Assembly (NCBI RefSeq): GCF_027594865.1
Contig: NZ_CP089391.1
Coordinates: 8,212,660-8,276,659 of the forward strand
Source: Bradyrhizobium xenonodulans
Lineage (GTDB): Bacteria > Pseudomonadota > Alphaproteobacteria > Rhizobiales > Xanthobacteraceae
DNA length: 64,000 nucleotides
Direction of reading: 5' to 3'
Part shown: positions 32,451 to 41,121 of the stretch, one piece after another
Layout: every line of letters starts with the position of its first letter
Position numbering within the stretch: the stretch's first letter is position 1
The notes under the pieces: generated by a model
What the model was told of the DNA's origin: nothing
The model's database searches: none
Seen by the model: only the letters and a program-made list of their open reading frames with translations
Position numbers and translations under genes: made by a program

Positions 32451-34063
32451 CGCGGACCTCCGGCCTCTCCATGGGCGCCCAAATCATCCATGGGCGCCCT
32501 TGTTTGGGACGGGGCGCCCATGGGGTTTTTGGGCGCCCATGATGCGTCCGGCACCTCCAACACGTACCGGGAACCGGGCCCGAAACCGTCCCTGGTGGAC
32601 TTGATGCCCAACTCGATCCGGGCATCGCGGAAGGCCTTGCTCTTGCTCAGCCGCTTGTCGTCCTCAAGCAACGCCGCCGCCCGCGCCTGACGCTCGACCT
32701 CCAGAACGTCCACCGGGCCGGCCGAGAGGATGTCCCTCAGAAACTGCATGACATCGTCCTTGCCGCCGCCCGACTGCCCCTTCTTGGCCCCGCGGTTCTC
32801 CGATGCAGACAGCGCTTCATCGATCGACTCGCTGACGTGGTCGCCCTCGAACATGACATTCGATGACATCACGTCATCCCCGACCAGGCGTTGTTCGAGC
32901 CGAAAGGCGAGCCCCTTGCACTTCTTGCCGAGGTTATTCTTGGCCTGGAGCAAGAACCGCCGCTCGTCGTCTTCCGGATCTTCGATGACCGCAAAGGCCG
33001 CGCGAGCTGCCGCCACGAAAGCGATCGAGCCGGCGAACCGGTTCAGGGCGCTTTGGTTGCCACCGCCGCCCCCCTTGTTGAGGTGCGTCACCGCGACGAC
33101 GGCGATCCGGAGGCGGTTGGCCATGTCAGCCAGCGGCTCCAGGACCTCGCGGGTCTCCACGTTACCGTTGCCGTCGCTGCCACCCATGTACGCTGAGATC
33201 GGATCGACGATGATCAGCCTGACCGTGCCGATTTTCCTCGCCATATCTTCCAGCAGATCGACGTCTGTCTTCAGGCTGAACGTCTTCCGGCCCGTTCCGT
33301 CCGGCTTCGTCGCCGCCGAGACGATGTGAACGCGCTCGCGATCGGCCCCCGCCGCCATGAGGCGCGGGATGATGGTGTCCTGTACGCCGTCTTCCGCAGA
33401 CATGAAGATGACGTCGCCCGGGAGCGTCGAGCCCTCACCACACGGCCAGTGGCCACCGTTCGAGACGGTAGCCGACATGAACGCGGTCAGCTGGCTCTTA
33501 CCGAGGCCCGGGGGACCACCCAGCAGGACGAGCTTGCCCTCCGGGATGCGGCCGGGCCAAACCCAGACCAACTTCTCCGGCTCGAGGTCGCTGGCGCGAT
33601 GCACGATCAGCCGCCGCTTTGCCGGCTTCGAACCAGACGGTGCTTGCTCCGGCTTTTGCGTCGAGGTCGAAGCCCGCTCCGCATATTGGCCGATCAGTTC
33701 TTCGATCTCTCGTTGATCACGACCGAAGTGTCCGTGAGCGACGGCGATTTCAGACAGGCGATCGACCATCACGTTCTTGGGCACCCACTGGCTCGCCACG
33801 GCATCCGCCAGTGTCGCTGCGGCTTCCGTGAAAACGGCGAGCTTGGCGTCCTGAGACGCCAATGCCACGCTGCGCTTCACCTCGCGCAGTATTTTTGCGG
33901 CCGTGGGACCGTATTGCCGCTCATCGCTATGATCCGTGTCGACTGCTTCGTCTCCGGAATGGCTCTGATGGTGGTCCGAGGCCTGGGAGTTCGCTGACAA
34001 AGCTTCGGCACGGCGCTTCAACTCGTCTGCGGTCAGGGGCGCGCGTGAGTGATGAAAGTTCAT
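32447..34063 (-). CDS. RepA-like AAA ATPase (hexameric helicase family)
   Basis: 538 aa. Walker A GGPPGLGKS, a second region VIFMSAEDGVQDT, Walker B VRLIIVDPISAY and VAVTHLNKGGGG sensor-like loop are those of the AAA_25/RepA family. The C-terminal part has a helical DNA-binding-like domain (GPVDVLEVERQARAAALLED). A GGGCGCCC repeat block codes for the last 30 residues (PMGAPSQTRAPMDDLGAHGE). Within mobile elements such proteins unwind DNA at initiation of replication or excision. Confidence 0.82.
   Translation of the reverse strand: MNFHHSRAPLTADELKRRAEALSANSQASDHHQSHSGDEAVDTDHSDERQYGPTAAKILREVKRSVALASQDAKLAVFTEAAATLADAVASQWVPKNVMVDRLSEIAVAHGHFGRDQREIEELIGQYAERASTSTQKPEQAPSGSKPAKRRLIVHRASDLEPEKLVWVWPGRIPEGKLVLLGGPPGLGKSQLTAFMSATVSNGGHWPCGEGSTLPGDVIFMSAEDGVQDTIIPRLMAAGADRERVHIVSAATKPDGTGRKTFSLKTDVDLLEDMARKIGTVRLIIVDPISAYMGGSDGNGNVETREVLEPLADMANRLRIAVVAVTHLNKGGGGGNQSALNRFAGSIAFVAAARAAFAVIEDPEDDERRFLLQAKNNLGKKCKGLAFRLEQRLVGDDVMSSNVMFEGDHVSESIDEALSASENRGAKKGQSGGGKDDVMQFLRDILSAGPVDVLEVERQARAAALLEDDKRLSKSKAFRDARIELGIKSTRDGFGPGSRYVLEVPDASWAPKNPMGAPSQTRAPMDDLGAHGEAGGPR
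32471..32540. repeat. Four copies of the palindrome GGGCGCCC
   Basis: GGGCGCCC occurs at about 32473, 32492, 32512 and 32531 in 70 bp, each extended by flanking A/T bases (ATGGGCGCCCA type). Spacing is about 19-20 bp, close to two helical turns. The block lies in the 3' end of the RepA-like gene. Confidence 0.7.
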
Positions 34064-34336
34064 TTACGCAGCCTCTGCAACAACGGTGACGGGGGTTTCG
34101 AGCCGGTAACGACCGTGCATGCCGGGGAACGGACCCGCATGCGGCTCGCTGGTGGTCGAGATATTCAAGCCGGATTTCCTGAGCATGTAGATGTAGTGCG
34201 AGCATCGCGCCCCGGAGGTCTCCAGCAGGGTGATCCCAGCTGATCCGGCGTCGATCAACTTTCGCAGCATCCAAGCTTGGCGGCCGGTGAAGGTCCGGCA
34301 CGATCCGTCTGCCTTGCGGATGGTGATGTTGCTCAT
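34064..34336 (-). CDS. Winged-helix-like DNA-binding protein
   Basis: 90 aa, ending next to the ATPase gene start. TGRQAWMLRKLIDAGSAGIT, then HYIYMLRKSGLNISTTSEPH and GRYRLETPV form a small winged-helix. Its ATG overlaps the stop of the small gene upstream (ATGA at 34333-34336). Confidence 0.65.
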   Translation of the reverse strand: MSNITIRKADGSCRTFTGRQAWMLRKLIDAGSAGITLLETSGARCSHYIYMLRKSGLNISTTSEPHAGPFPGMHGRYRLETPVTVVAEAA

Positions 34337-34455
34337 TGCTCCACCCCCGTCCCGATTCCGGCGAGGTTTGCGACCAGGTCGGCAACTGCCGGGTGGACGC
34401 GGTACCGACGCGCAACATAGTTGCCGGCCCTCGTGCTGGGATGCACCACCACCAT
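34333..34455 (-). CDS. 40-aa protein of the RepA module
   Basis: From ATG 34455: MVVVHPSTRAGNYVARRYRV then HPAVADLVANLAGIGTGVEQ. The ATGA overlap with the winged-helix gene supports translation. Unknown family. Confidence 0.5.
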   Translation of the reverse strand: MVVVHPSTRAGNYVARRYRVHPAVADLVANLAGIGTGVEQ

Positions 34456-34613
34456 GCGCCAGTTGAACAAGGGCAGGTCGGAAACTGATTGTGCTTTGTG
34501 ATGTCGTTTGCTACAGGTTTTCAAGTTCAAGACTCCTAGAGAGCCCGGTGCGCACGATCTGATCCGCCAAGATGTGGATCGTGCAGCCGGGTTTTCGTTT
34601 TGGGGAACAGGGG

Positions 34614-34868
34614 TTAGGCGACGCGCCGGACTTCGGAGGTTGATCTGACCAGGGGTCCGATCTTCCTCTGTGCCCAAGCGTCGAGGCCGGAGACGGGGTA
34701 GAGGGGAAAGCGTCCCGCCAACCGAAAGGGCGGGCCTTCCGAACTCACGCAAGCAAGCTTTGCCAGCGTCTTGGGTGAGCACGGGACGTTGTAGGTCTCG
34801 ACAACATATTTCGCTGCTTGAGCACGCCGCAGCAGGCGTTCGGGGTTGATCTCAGCGTTTTCTTTCAT
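34614..34868 (-). CDS. Excisionase/AlpA-like HTH protein
   Basis: 84 aa from ATG 34868. LLRRAQAAKYVVETYNVPCS, then PKTLAKLACVSSEGPPFRLA and YPVSGLDAWAQRKIG have the order of Xis/AlpA type MerR-like excisionases: helix-turn-helix, short wing, final helix. Next to the integrase on the attR side this fits a recombination directionality factor. Confidence 0.7.
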   Translation of the reverse strand: MKENAEINPERLLRRAQAAKYVVETYNVPCSPKTLAKLACVSSEGPPFRLAGRFPLYPVSGLDAWAQRKIGPLVRSTSEVRRVA

Positions 34869-34991
34869 CGGGTCTCTCATCAACAGAGGGGAATCCTCTT
34901 CGTCGACGTGAAACCTCTCGCATAGTCGCGAGCCCGAAAGCCGCTCAGAACCCGTCCAAAACTGATCATAACCTCCGATCAGGGGTTATGA

Positions 34992-35789
34992 TCAGAGGTC
35001 CTTCAACCAAGTCGTAATGTAGCGACGAACAGTTGGCTCGGCCAATTCGACGCCCTTCCTAGCCCACTCGTTCATAACGGCTTCAGCGAGCTGACTCTTG
35101 CTCGGCAGGCGCTTATTCGTACGACCTGGTCGGCCGTGCTGCTTCACCAAGCCGAGCGCATATTCCTTGACTGCATCCCAATCATATTCAAGCGGACGAC
35201 CGCCCTTGTCCCGCTCCCTAACTTCAACGTCGGCCATCGGACCAGACGCCGAATAGTACCAGTCCGAAAAGGAGTCTTCGATCGAAGCCCAGACACCATT
35301 CTCGATTTCTTGAAAGTTCACATCGAGCGGAGCACCGGGGACAAACGGCGGAATGAGAACCAGATGAGTTCCGCCTGTCTCGACATAGGTCAGACCATCA
35401 TCAAACCAGCTCATGGCATTTTCTTGGGCCCAAGCCTCTGCGGGCTGGTCGAATCGCTCTCCGGTCCGGACGAACTGCAGCACAGATTGCAGTTCGCCTG
35501 CATTAAGTGCTGTTCGAAGTAGCTTTTGGCTTTCCTGATAGGCCTTGAAGCGCTCTTCGATCGAATCGTCGGGTAGCTCGCCAGTTTTGCGATCCCGAAG
35601 ACTTAGCTCGATGCCCTCCAAGGTGCGTCTGAGATCCTTGTAGTGCGCGGTCTCCCCCAATCGCTCATATGCATTGATCTCTGAGAGGGTCATTTTGGCG
35701 TGATCCCAGAGACTTTCGTTTAGCTCTCGCGCTATAAGCAACACCGCTCTTTCGAGCGCGTAGAATCCCTTTGGGACAAAGTCCGCCAT
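34992..35789 (-). CDS. Hypothetical protein of the integrase end
   Basis: 265 aa from ATG 35789. N-terminal helical part (YALERAVLLIARELNESLWD), then a C-terminal HTH-like part (LPSKSQLAEAVMNEWARKG, EPTVRRYITTWLK). It lies between the excisionase-like gene and the integrase gene and is probably a DNA-binding regulator or accessory factor of the element. Confidence 0.6.
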   Translation of the reverse strand: MADFVPKGFYALERAVLLIARELNESLWDHAKMTLSEINAYERLGETAHYKDLRRTLEGIELSLRDRKTGELPDDSIEERFKAYQESQKLLRTALNAGELQSVLQFVRTGERFDQPAEAWAQENAMSWFDDGLTYVETGGTHLVLIPPFVPGAPLDVNFQEIENGVWASIEDSFSDWYYSASGPMADVEVRERDKGGRPLEYDWDAVKEYALGLVKQHGRPGRTNKRLPSKSQLAEAVMNEWARKGVELAEPTVRRYITTWLKDL

Positions 35790-35877
35790 TGCACTTCCGC
35801 TTGTGCTCCGCATATGGCCGACGCGGCAGGCTGGTGCGGACCAGCTTTTCGGGAGCTACCCTAGCCGCGCCGATTGA

Positions 35878-37146
35878 TTAGGCCTTCCGAAGCTGGACGA
35901 CCTTGCTTTGCTTCTTTCCGGTCATGGCATCATCGATGTGCCTGGCGATCCGATCGGCAGCTGCGAGGAGCGCCGAATCGATCTTGTGAATGTATCCTTC
36001 AGTGACACTGGCTCTGGAATGCCCGATCAGCGCCTTGATGGTCGGGATCGAATATCCGATATCCTCGGCCGTCGAGCTGAACGAGTGTCGCAGCCCGTGG
36101 CAGGTAATCCCCGGCACATCTTTAGCAGAAACCTTCTTCAGCCAGCGGGTTAGGCCGGTGTGGTGCTTCGTGTCGGTCGTGACAGCGGGGAAGACGTACT
36201 TGGATTTCGACTTAGCCATTGCCGACTTTAGGACGGAGATAACGGCTGGCCCCACGGGCCTGATGCTTTTGCCGGTCTTGCTGTCGCCGAGCCGCAGCGC
36301 CATTCCCACAGGGTCGACTTCAGTCTTGAGCAGGCCTTCGACCTCATCCAGACGGCAGCCCGTCATCGCGGCTGCTCTGCTCGCCAGGATGGGCTGCCAA
36401 TGCTCGCCGCTCGCCTCTGCGGTAGCGAGGCTTTTGCCTAAGCGACGATAGCCCGCATCATCCAGGCGCCACTCGAGCGTTTGGTCCTTTGGCCGCCTGA
36501 TGCCACTTATAGGATTGTCCGGCCGGTAGCCTTCATCGACAGCGTAGCTGAATATCCCGCCGAGAAGGCCCATCGTGCGGGCAGCTGTCCCCTTCCCGCC
36601 CGTCACAATCGCGCGGCCCCGCTTCTTGGTCTTCACGTCGGTTGCGGACTTGCCGGCGATAATGTCGCGCTGAAGCCCCTTGGCATCAGTCGAGGTGAAG
36701 CCCTTCACGGTCTTCTTGCCCACGAGCTTGATGATGTGCCGCTCGATTCGCCCCTTGTCGCTGTACAGAGTCGTCTGGCTCTTTGTTTCCCCTCGTCGCG
36801 TCAGGATCAGACCGCGCTCGGCCTTGTCGAGGTATTCCCGGCAGAGTTCCTCGAGGGTCATAGCGCCGCGGGCGAGTTTCTTGCTCTCGACGGGATCTGA
36901 GCCCCTCACGACGTCTGCCAGGGCCAGCTTGGCGTCCTTGCGGGCCTCTTCAGGTGTCAGCACGCCGTACCGGCCCAAGGTGAGCCGACGGCTCCGCCCA
37001 TTCGCGTTCCGATACTGGACGATGAAGGACTTGGCGCCGCTTTTCTTCACCCGCAGGCCGAAGCCCGGCAGCTCGTCGTCCCATACAAAGACGTCGGCTC
37101 CCGTGGTTTCGGCTGCATCGACTGTGCGTTTGGTGAGTTTCGGCAA
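35878..37146 (-). CDS. int: Tyrosine recombinase (integrase) of the element
   Basis: 422 aa from TTG 37146, chosen because GAGGGA lies 6 nt before and the product then starts [13 protein letters not shown] as P4-type integrases do; a TTG at 37206 is also open. DUF4102 N-terminal domain, core-binding domain and catalytic domain are in order. The catalytic residues are Arg265 (TGCRLDEV), Lys290, His350-x-x-Arg353 (HGLRHSF), His376 (GHS) and Tyr385 (EGYIHK). It ends toward the RepA module and begins 155 bp from attR, so it drives integration into the tRNA-Arg 3' end. Confidence 0.95.
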   Translation of the reverse strand: MPKLTKRTVDAAETTGADVFVWDDELPGFGLRVKKSGAKSFIVQYRNANGRSRRLTLGRYGVLTPEEARKDAKLALADVVRGSDPVESKKLARGAMTLEELCREYLDKAERGLILTRRGETKSQTTLYSDKGRIERHIIKLVGKKTVKGFTSTDAKGLQRDIIAGKSATDVKTKKRGRAIVTGGKGTAARTMGLLGGIFSYAVDEGYRPDNPISGIRRPKDQTLEWRLDDAGYRRLGKSLATAEASGEHWQPILASRAAAMTGCRLDEVEGLLKTEVDPVGMALRLGDSKTGKSIRPVGPAVISVLKSAMAKSKSKYVFPAVTTDTKHHTGLTRWLKKVSAKDVPGITCHGLRHSFSSTAEDIGYSIPTIKALIGHSRASVTEGYIHKIDSALLAAADRIARHIDDAMTGKKQSKVVQLRKA

Positions 37147-37156
37147 TTTTCCCTCA

Positions 37157-37282
37157 GGTAAGCACTGGGTAAGCAGGCGCCGGAAATCGATGGAAATTCG
37201 GAGCAACGACCGTAGCCCCCAAATCAGGCTGATTTCAGCCTATATCCGGGGGCCATCAATTCCAAGGGATTTGAGGTAAGCA
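37157..37282 (+). promoter_or_regulatory. GGTAAGCA motifs near attR (candidate integrase arm sites)
   Basis: GGTAAGCA at 37157, GGGTAAGCA at 37167 and GGTAAGCA at 37275, the first pair 10-11 bp apart as at attL. They overlap the integrase 5' region, so integrase could also repress its own gene here. Confidence 0.55.
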
Positions 37283-37300
37283 GGGGTAATTTCCCCACCT

Positions 37301-37352
37301 TTGCCCTCCGAAGGCAAAGGTCACACGTTCGAATCGTGTCGGGTGCGCCAGT
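37301..37352 (+). repeat. attR: 52-bp direct repeat with attL
   Basis: Exact copy of 2854-2905, i.e. the tRNA 3' half without the 5' half. It marks the right end of the element. Confidence 0.95.
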
Positions 37353-37377
37353 CTTGTCGTCGTTTTCCTACCGGCGC

Positions 37378-37587
37378 CTACGTCAGCATCGAGATGATCG
37401 CCTGAATCTGGTCGGACGCGGACGCCACCAGTCCGTCATAGGACGTCTGGCCGTGGGCGGCAGCTTTCAGAATGCATTCGGCGACGGCGGCTTTCAGACC
37501 GAACACGGACTGATCCGCCGGCACGCTCGCCATCACGGTCTCCAGTGCCTGACGCATCGTCTGAATGAGCTCGGAGCTGTATTGCAT
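37378..37587 (-). CDS. Small hypothetical protein
   Basis: 69 aa from ATG 37587 with GGAGG 9 nt upstream. Helical: SSELIQTMRQALETVMASVP, FGLKAAVAECILKAAAHGQ. Conserved-looking core gene of Bradyrhizobium type, first gene after the element. Confidence 0.65.
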   Translation of the reverse strand: MQYSSELIQTMRQALETVMASVPADQSVFGLKAAVAECILKAAAHGQTSYDGLVASASDQIQAIISMLT

Positions 37588-37773
37588 GGGCTGTCCTCCC
37601 CGCGCCGATATGGGGACGCATGTCCGGGCTTGCCACTCACAAGCCCGGGATTGATTTTTGAATTCGATCGAGACTGAACGTCTCAATTCAACCGTCAGGT
37701 CGCCGCATTGAGCACGCCGGGGGATAGCATCCATCACCTCGCGCTTCTCTGCGCACAATTGTATCATCCTTCC

Positions 37774-38874
37774 ATGAGCGAATCCGGCACGGTGACTGGC
37801 GAGGTCTCGCCCGTCCGCAAGATCCTCCATATCGACATGGATGCGTTCTATGCGTCCGTGGAGCAGCGCGATAATCCGGAGCTGCGCGGCAAGGCGGTCG
37901 CCGTCGGAGGCTCCGCGGAGCGCGGCGTCGTCGCGGCCGCCAGCTACGAGGCCCGCAAGTTCGGGGTTCGCTCCGCCATGCCGTCGGTGACGGCGAAGCG
38001 GCAATGTCCCGACCTAATCTTCGTCAAGCCGCGCTTCGAGGTCTACAAGGCGATCTCCAGGCAGATCCGCGACATCTTCGCCGAGCACACGCCCATCATC
38101 GAGCCGTTGTCGCTCGACGAGGCCTATCTCGACGTCACCGAGAACCTGCAAGGCATTCCGCTGGCGCGGGACGTCGCCTTACGTATCCGCGAGAAGATCA
38201 AGACCGAGACGGGCCTCAACGCGTCGGCGGGCATCTCCTACAACAAATTTCTGGCCAAGCTCGCTTCCGATCATCGCAAGCCTAACGGCCAGTTCGTGAT
38301 CTCGCCTGAGATGGGTCCCGCTTTCGTCGAGACGCTGCCCGTCGGCAAGTTCCACGGCATAGGCCCGGCGACGAGTGCGAAGATGAACGCGCTCGGCCTG
38401 TTCACCGGCCGCGACATTCGCAACCAGACGCTGGAGTTCATGAACGCGAATTTCGGCAAGTCGGGCGCGTATTATTACTGGATCTCACGCGGCGTCGACG
38501 AACGGCCGGTCCGGGCCGACCGCATCCGCAAGTCCATCGGCGCGGAGACCACGTTCTCGACCGATCTCAGCGAATATGGCGCGCTGGTCGCCGAACTCAA
38601 GCCGCTCGTCGACAAGGTCTGGCGCCATTGCGAGACCACCGGAAATCGAGGCCGCACCGTCACCTTGAAGATCAAATTTGCCGACTTCGAGATCATCACG
38701 CGCAGCAGATCCGCCGCTTCGGTGGTTGCGGGCCGGGACGATCTGGAGCGGCTGGCCTGTGGCCTGGTCGAAGCCGAGATGCCGTTGCCCAAGCGCGTCA
38801 GGCTGCTCGGGGTCTCGCTGTCCGCCCTCCAGGCCGGGGACGATGCAGAGCCGCAGCTGACGTTCGGCATTTGA
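37774..38874 (+). CDS. dinB: DNA polymerase IV (Y family)
   Basis: 366 aa from ATG 37774; a longer TTG reading adds 22 poor residues. Palm motif 1 ILHIDMDAFYASVEQRDN and motif 3 PLSLDEAYLDV give the metal-binding Asp/Glu; KFLAKLASDHRKPNG and GKFHGIGPATSAKM are the thumb/HhH part. The C-terminus lacks an obvious beta-clamp QxxLxF consensus, but PQLTFGI may do that job. Translesion synthesis; one of often several dinB copies in rhizobia. Confidence 0.95.
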   Translation: MSESGTVTGEVSPVRKILHIDMDAFYASVEQRDNPELRGKAVAVGGSAERGVVAAASYEARKFGVRSAMPSVTAKRQCPDLIFVKPRFEVYKAISRQIRDIFAEHTPIIEPLSLDEAYLDVTENLQGIPLARDVALRIREKIKTETGLNASAGISYNKFLAKLASDHRKPNGQFVISPEMGPAFVETLPVGKFHGIGPATSAKMNALGLFTGRDIRNQTLEFMNANFGKSGAYYYWISRGVDERPVRADRIRKSIGAETTFSTDLSEYGALVAELKPLVDKVWRHCETTGNRGRTVTLKIKFADFEIITRSRSAASVVAGRDDLERLACGLVEAEMPLPKRVRLLGVSLSALQAGDDAEPQLTFGI

Positions 38875-38936
38875 GCCGGACTGGGTGGCGGGATTTTCAG
38901 GCCCGCCACCGATGCAAATCGATCCGCTCAGACCAA

Positions 38937-39230
38937 TCAATGCCTCACGTGCTCGAACACCACGATCACGCCGGTCGGCTCGGGCTCGTGCGCCATCAGG
39001 CGCGTCAGGTCGGCATCGCTCCAGTCGGCGAGGCTGACGACTTCGCCGGTCTCGCGCTCGGCGCCGAGCGACGGCGTTGGCTCGAGGACCTTCAGTCCCA
39101 TCTCGTCGACGAAGAAGGTGTGCTCGCCGAACATGCTGTTGAGCTGGGGCATCGCGGGATGCTCGTCGGGCAGCACCTGAGCGCCGAGTTGGTTGACGGT
39201 CTGCTTCACCTGTTCGGATGTGAGCTTCAT
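38937..39230 (-). CDS. Hypothetical protein
   Basis: 97 aa from ATG 39230. KLTSEQVKQTVNQLGAQVLP, HTFFVDEMGLKVLEP and GVIVVFEHVRH; unknown family. The following 220 bp to 39450 hold no supported gene. Confidence 0.6.
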   Translation of the reverse strand: MKLTSEQVKQTVNQLGAQVLPDEHPAMPQLNSMFGEHTFFVDEMGLKVLEPTPSLGAERETGEVVSLADWSDADLTRLMAHEPEPTGVIVVFEHVRH

Positions 39231-39450
39231 GAGCTGCTCCGTTTCTGTCACGTCGGGTTTCATTGAGGTGAGCCACAGCGGGCGTTCCCTGCGTCGATGT
39301 TCGCCTGGCTCAAATTCCCGAACGGGTGCTGCGCACAAATGTTCCCCGAGAAATGTATTTCGTGATCGCGTGTTACACCTGCCGCGTTCGCGGCACGAGA
39401 TCGCCACAGGATGCACACGATTCGGCACGATGCGCGCGGAGCAGAACTTG

Positions 39451-40137
39451 CTACTTGCCCCTGACCTCACCGATCGACAGCGCGCAGATCCGTGACAGAT
39501 AGATGTAAGGCAGACCGGTCTCCTCGGCCCAGGCGTTGAACTGCGCCTGCACCTTGGCGAGATCGCGCTTGGATTTGACCTCTTCGGCGATGTCGAGACC
39601 CGCTTCGCGCAGGCAGGCGACCACGTCCTTGGATGTGACGAAACCGTCCCAGCCGACGAAGCGCAGCAGCATCTGGCCGGTATTGCCGCCGAGCCTGGAG
39701 CCGCGCCTGGTCAGGAGATCGAGCAGGCCGACCTCATCTGAGGATGGCCACTTCGCCAGAAATTTGCCGAAGCTGCCGTGCTCCTTCGCGATCTCCTGCA
39801 TGAAGGCGGCATTGTCGCGCACCGACATGATCTTGGCGGCGTTGCGCACGATGCGCGCGTCGCGCAAGAGGCCTTCCCAATAGTCCTCGGGCTGGAAGGT
39901 GAGCTTGGCCGGCTGGAAATGCAGGAACGCCTCTTCAAAGCCGTCCCATTTCGAATCGATCACGCTCCATGCAAAGCCCGCGCAAAACACCCGCTTGCTC
40001 ATCTCGGCGAGGATGCGGTCGTCGCCGCGTTTTGCGAGGCCCTTCAGGTCGGGCTTCTCGGGCATCAGCTTTTCGAGCGCCTTGGGCCCGCCCTTGCGCT
40101 TCTCGGCGCGGGCACGAATGGTCTTGAAGGAGGTCAT
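39451..40137 (-). CDS. DNA-3-methyladenine glycosylase I family protein
   Basis: 228 aa from ATG 40137. ILAEMSKRVFCAGFAWSVID, then FEEAFLHFQPAKLTF and LLRFVGWDGFVTSKDVVACL follow the Tag (HhH-GPD) family, which removes 3-methyladenine from DNA. The N-terminal Zn-binding Cys/His of E. coli Tag are not obvious, so it is a divergent member. Confidence 0.75.
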   Translation of the reverse strand: MTSFKTIRARAEKRKGGPKALEKLMPEKPDLKGLAKRGDDRILAEMSKRVFCAGFAWSVIDSKWDGFEEAFLHFQPAKLTFQPEDYWEGLLRDARIVRNAAKIMSVRDNAAFMQEIAKEHGSFGKFLAKWPSSDEVGLLDLLTRRGSRLGGNTGQMLLRFVGWDGFVTSKDVVACLREAGLDIAEEVKSKRDLAKVQAQFNAWAEETGLPYIYLSRICALSIGEVRGK

Positions 40138-40293
40138 GCGGACACGAGCGGTTGAAGGAGAGCCACGACATCAGAATTCGATGATCGGGTCCAGCCCCGC
40201 TGGGATTGACGGGAAGGAGCGGCCATGCTGGTCTGCTTCTTGCTTTATGACTTTTGTAATTCCCTGACATTTTCAAGCTCGTACGGATTTTCA

Positions 40294-41121
40294 ATGCGCT
40301 GCCTGGTCGTGGCCGACCTGCATTACTCGCTGCCGCAGCTCGACTGGCTGGTCAGCGCCGCTCCGCAATTCGACCTCGTGATCTTCGCCGGCGATGCGCT
40401 CGACATCGGCTCGATGGTGGATTTTCGCGCGCAGATCGTGGTGGTGAAAAAATACCTCACGCTGCTCGCCGCCCAGACCCGCGTGATCCTCTGCTCCGGC
40501 AATCACGACCTCGACGAGCGTAATGCGGACGGCGAGAAGATCTCGCGCTGGATCTCCGAGGTGCGCGAGATGGGCATTGCCTGCGATGGCGACAGCCTCG
40601 CCATCGGCGACACGCTGTTCACGGTGTGCCCGTGGTGGGACGGGCCGCTGGTCAAGCAGCGCATCGTCGAGCAACTGCGCGACGCGGCGGCCGGTCGACC
40701 GAGGCGATGGATCTGGGCGCATCATGCGCCGCCGGCGAATTCACCGACCAGCTGGGGCGGCAAGCGCTTCTTCGGCGACGTCGACCTGGTGCAATGGATC
40801 ATGCAGTACCAGCCGTCGATGGTGATCTCGGGCCATGTGCACCAGTCGCCCTTCATCACCGACGGCTCGTGGTTCGACCGGCTGGGCCAGAGCTGGGTGT
40901 TCAACACCGGCCTGCAACCCGGCCGTCCCCCGACCTACATCGTGCTGGACCTCGACGCGGACCAGGCGTTCTGGCTTGCGGCCGGCGAAGCGCAATGGAT
41001 CGATCTTGCCGCGCCGCTGAAGCGGCCCGCAGCTCCGATCGAGGCGCCGCCGGACTGGCTCACATTCTTGGATCGGATTGCCGATCCGAGCCTGGCGAGA
41101 CCTCAAGCGGCGGCAGGTTGA
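40294..41121 (+). CDS. Metallophosphoesterase
   Basis: 275 aa from ATG 40294, where the calcineurin fold begins at once: VVADLHYS, VIFAGDALDIG, CSGNHDLDERN, WAHHAPP and VISGHVHQSPF supply the metal ligands. Likely a phosphodiesterase of broad substrate range. Its last 62 bases overlap the convergent gene. Confidence 0.85.
   Translation: MRCLVVADLHYSLPQLDWLVSAAPQFDLVIFAGDALDIGSMVDFRAQIVVVKKYLTLLAAQTRVILCSGNHDLDERNADGEKISRWISEVREMGIACDGDSLAIGDTLFTVCPWWDGPLVKQRIVEQLRDAAAGRPRRWIWAHHAPPANSPTSWGGKRFFGDVDLVQWIMQYQPSMVISGHVHQSPFITDGSWFDRLGQSWVFNTGLQPGRPPTYIVLDLDADQAFWLAAGEAQWIDLAAPLKRPAAPIEAPPDWLTFLDRIADPSLARPQAAAG

Larger units (their letters stand above)
2854..37352. mobile_element. 34.5-kb integrative element in tRNA-Arg(CCG)
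   Basis: Bounded by the 52-bp direct repeats. The integrase gene is the last gene before attR and reads away from it. Directly inside lie an excisionase-like gene, a winged-helix gene, a RepA-like ATPase and a TSCPD-domain gene, a set that fits control or replication of a mobile element. No relaxase, coupling protein or type IV secretion genes were recognised, so self-transfer is not supported. The cargo is mostly small genes of unknown role plus putative defence-type genes at the attL end. Parts of the interior may be older chromosomal accessory DNA captured by stacked insertions. Confidence 0.9.

Noticed and set aside
37708..37773. Earlier TTG start for dinB
   Set aside because: Adds 22 residues without similarity to Y-family polymerases; ATG 37774 places the palm motif at the usual distance.
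37378..38004. 208-aa minus-strand ORF
   Set aside because: Only the last 69 codons (from ATG 37587 with a good ribosome site) look coding; the rest is antisense of dinB.
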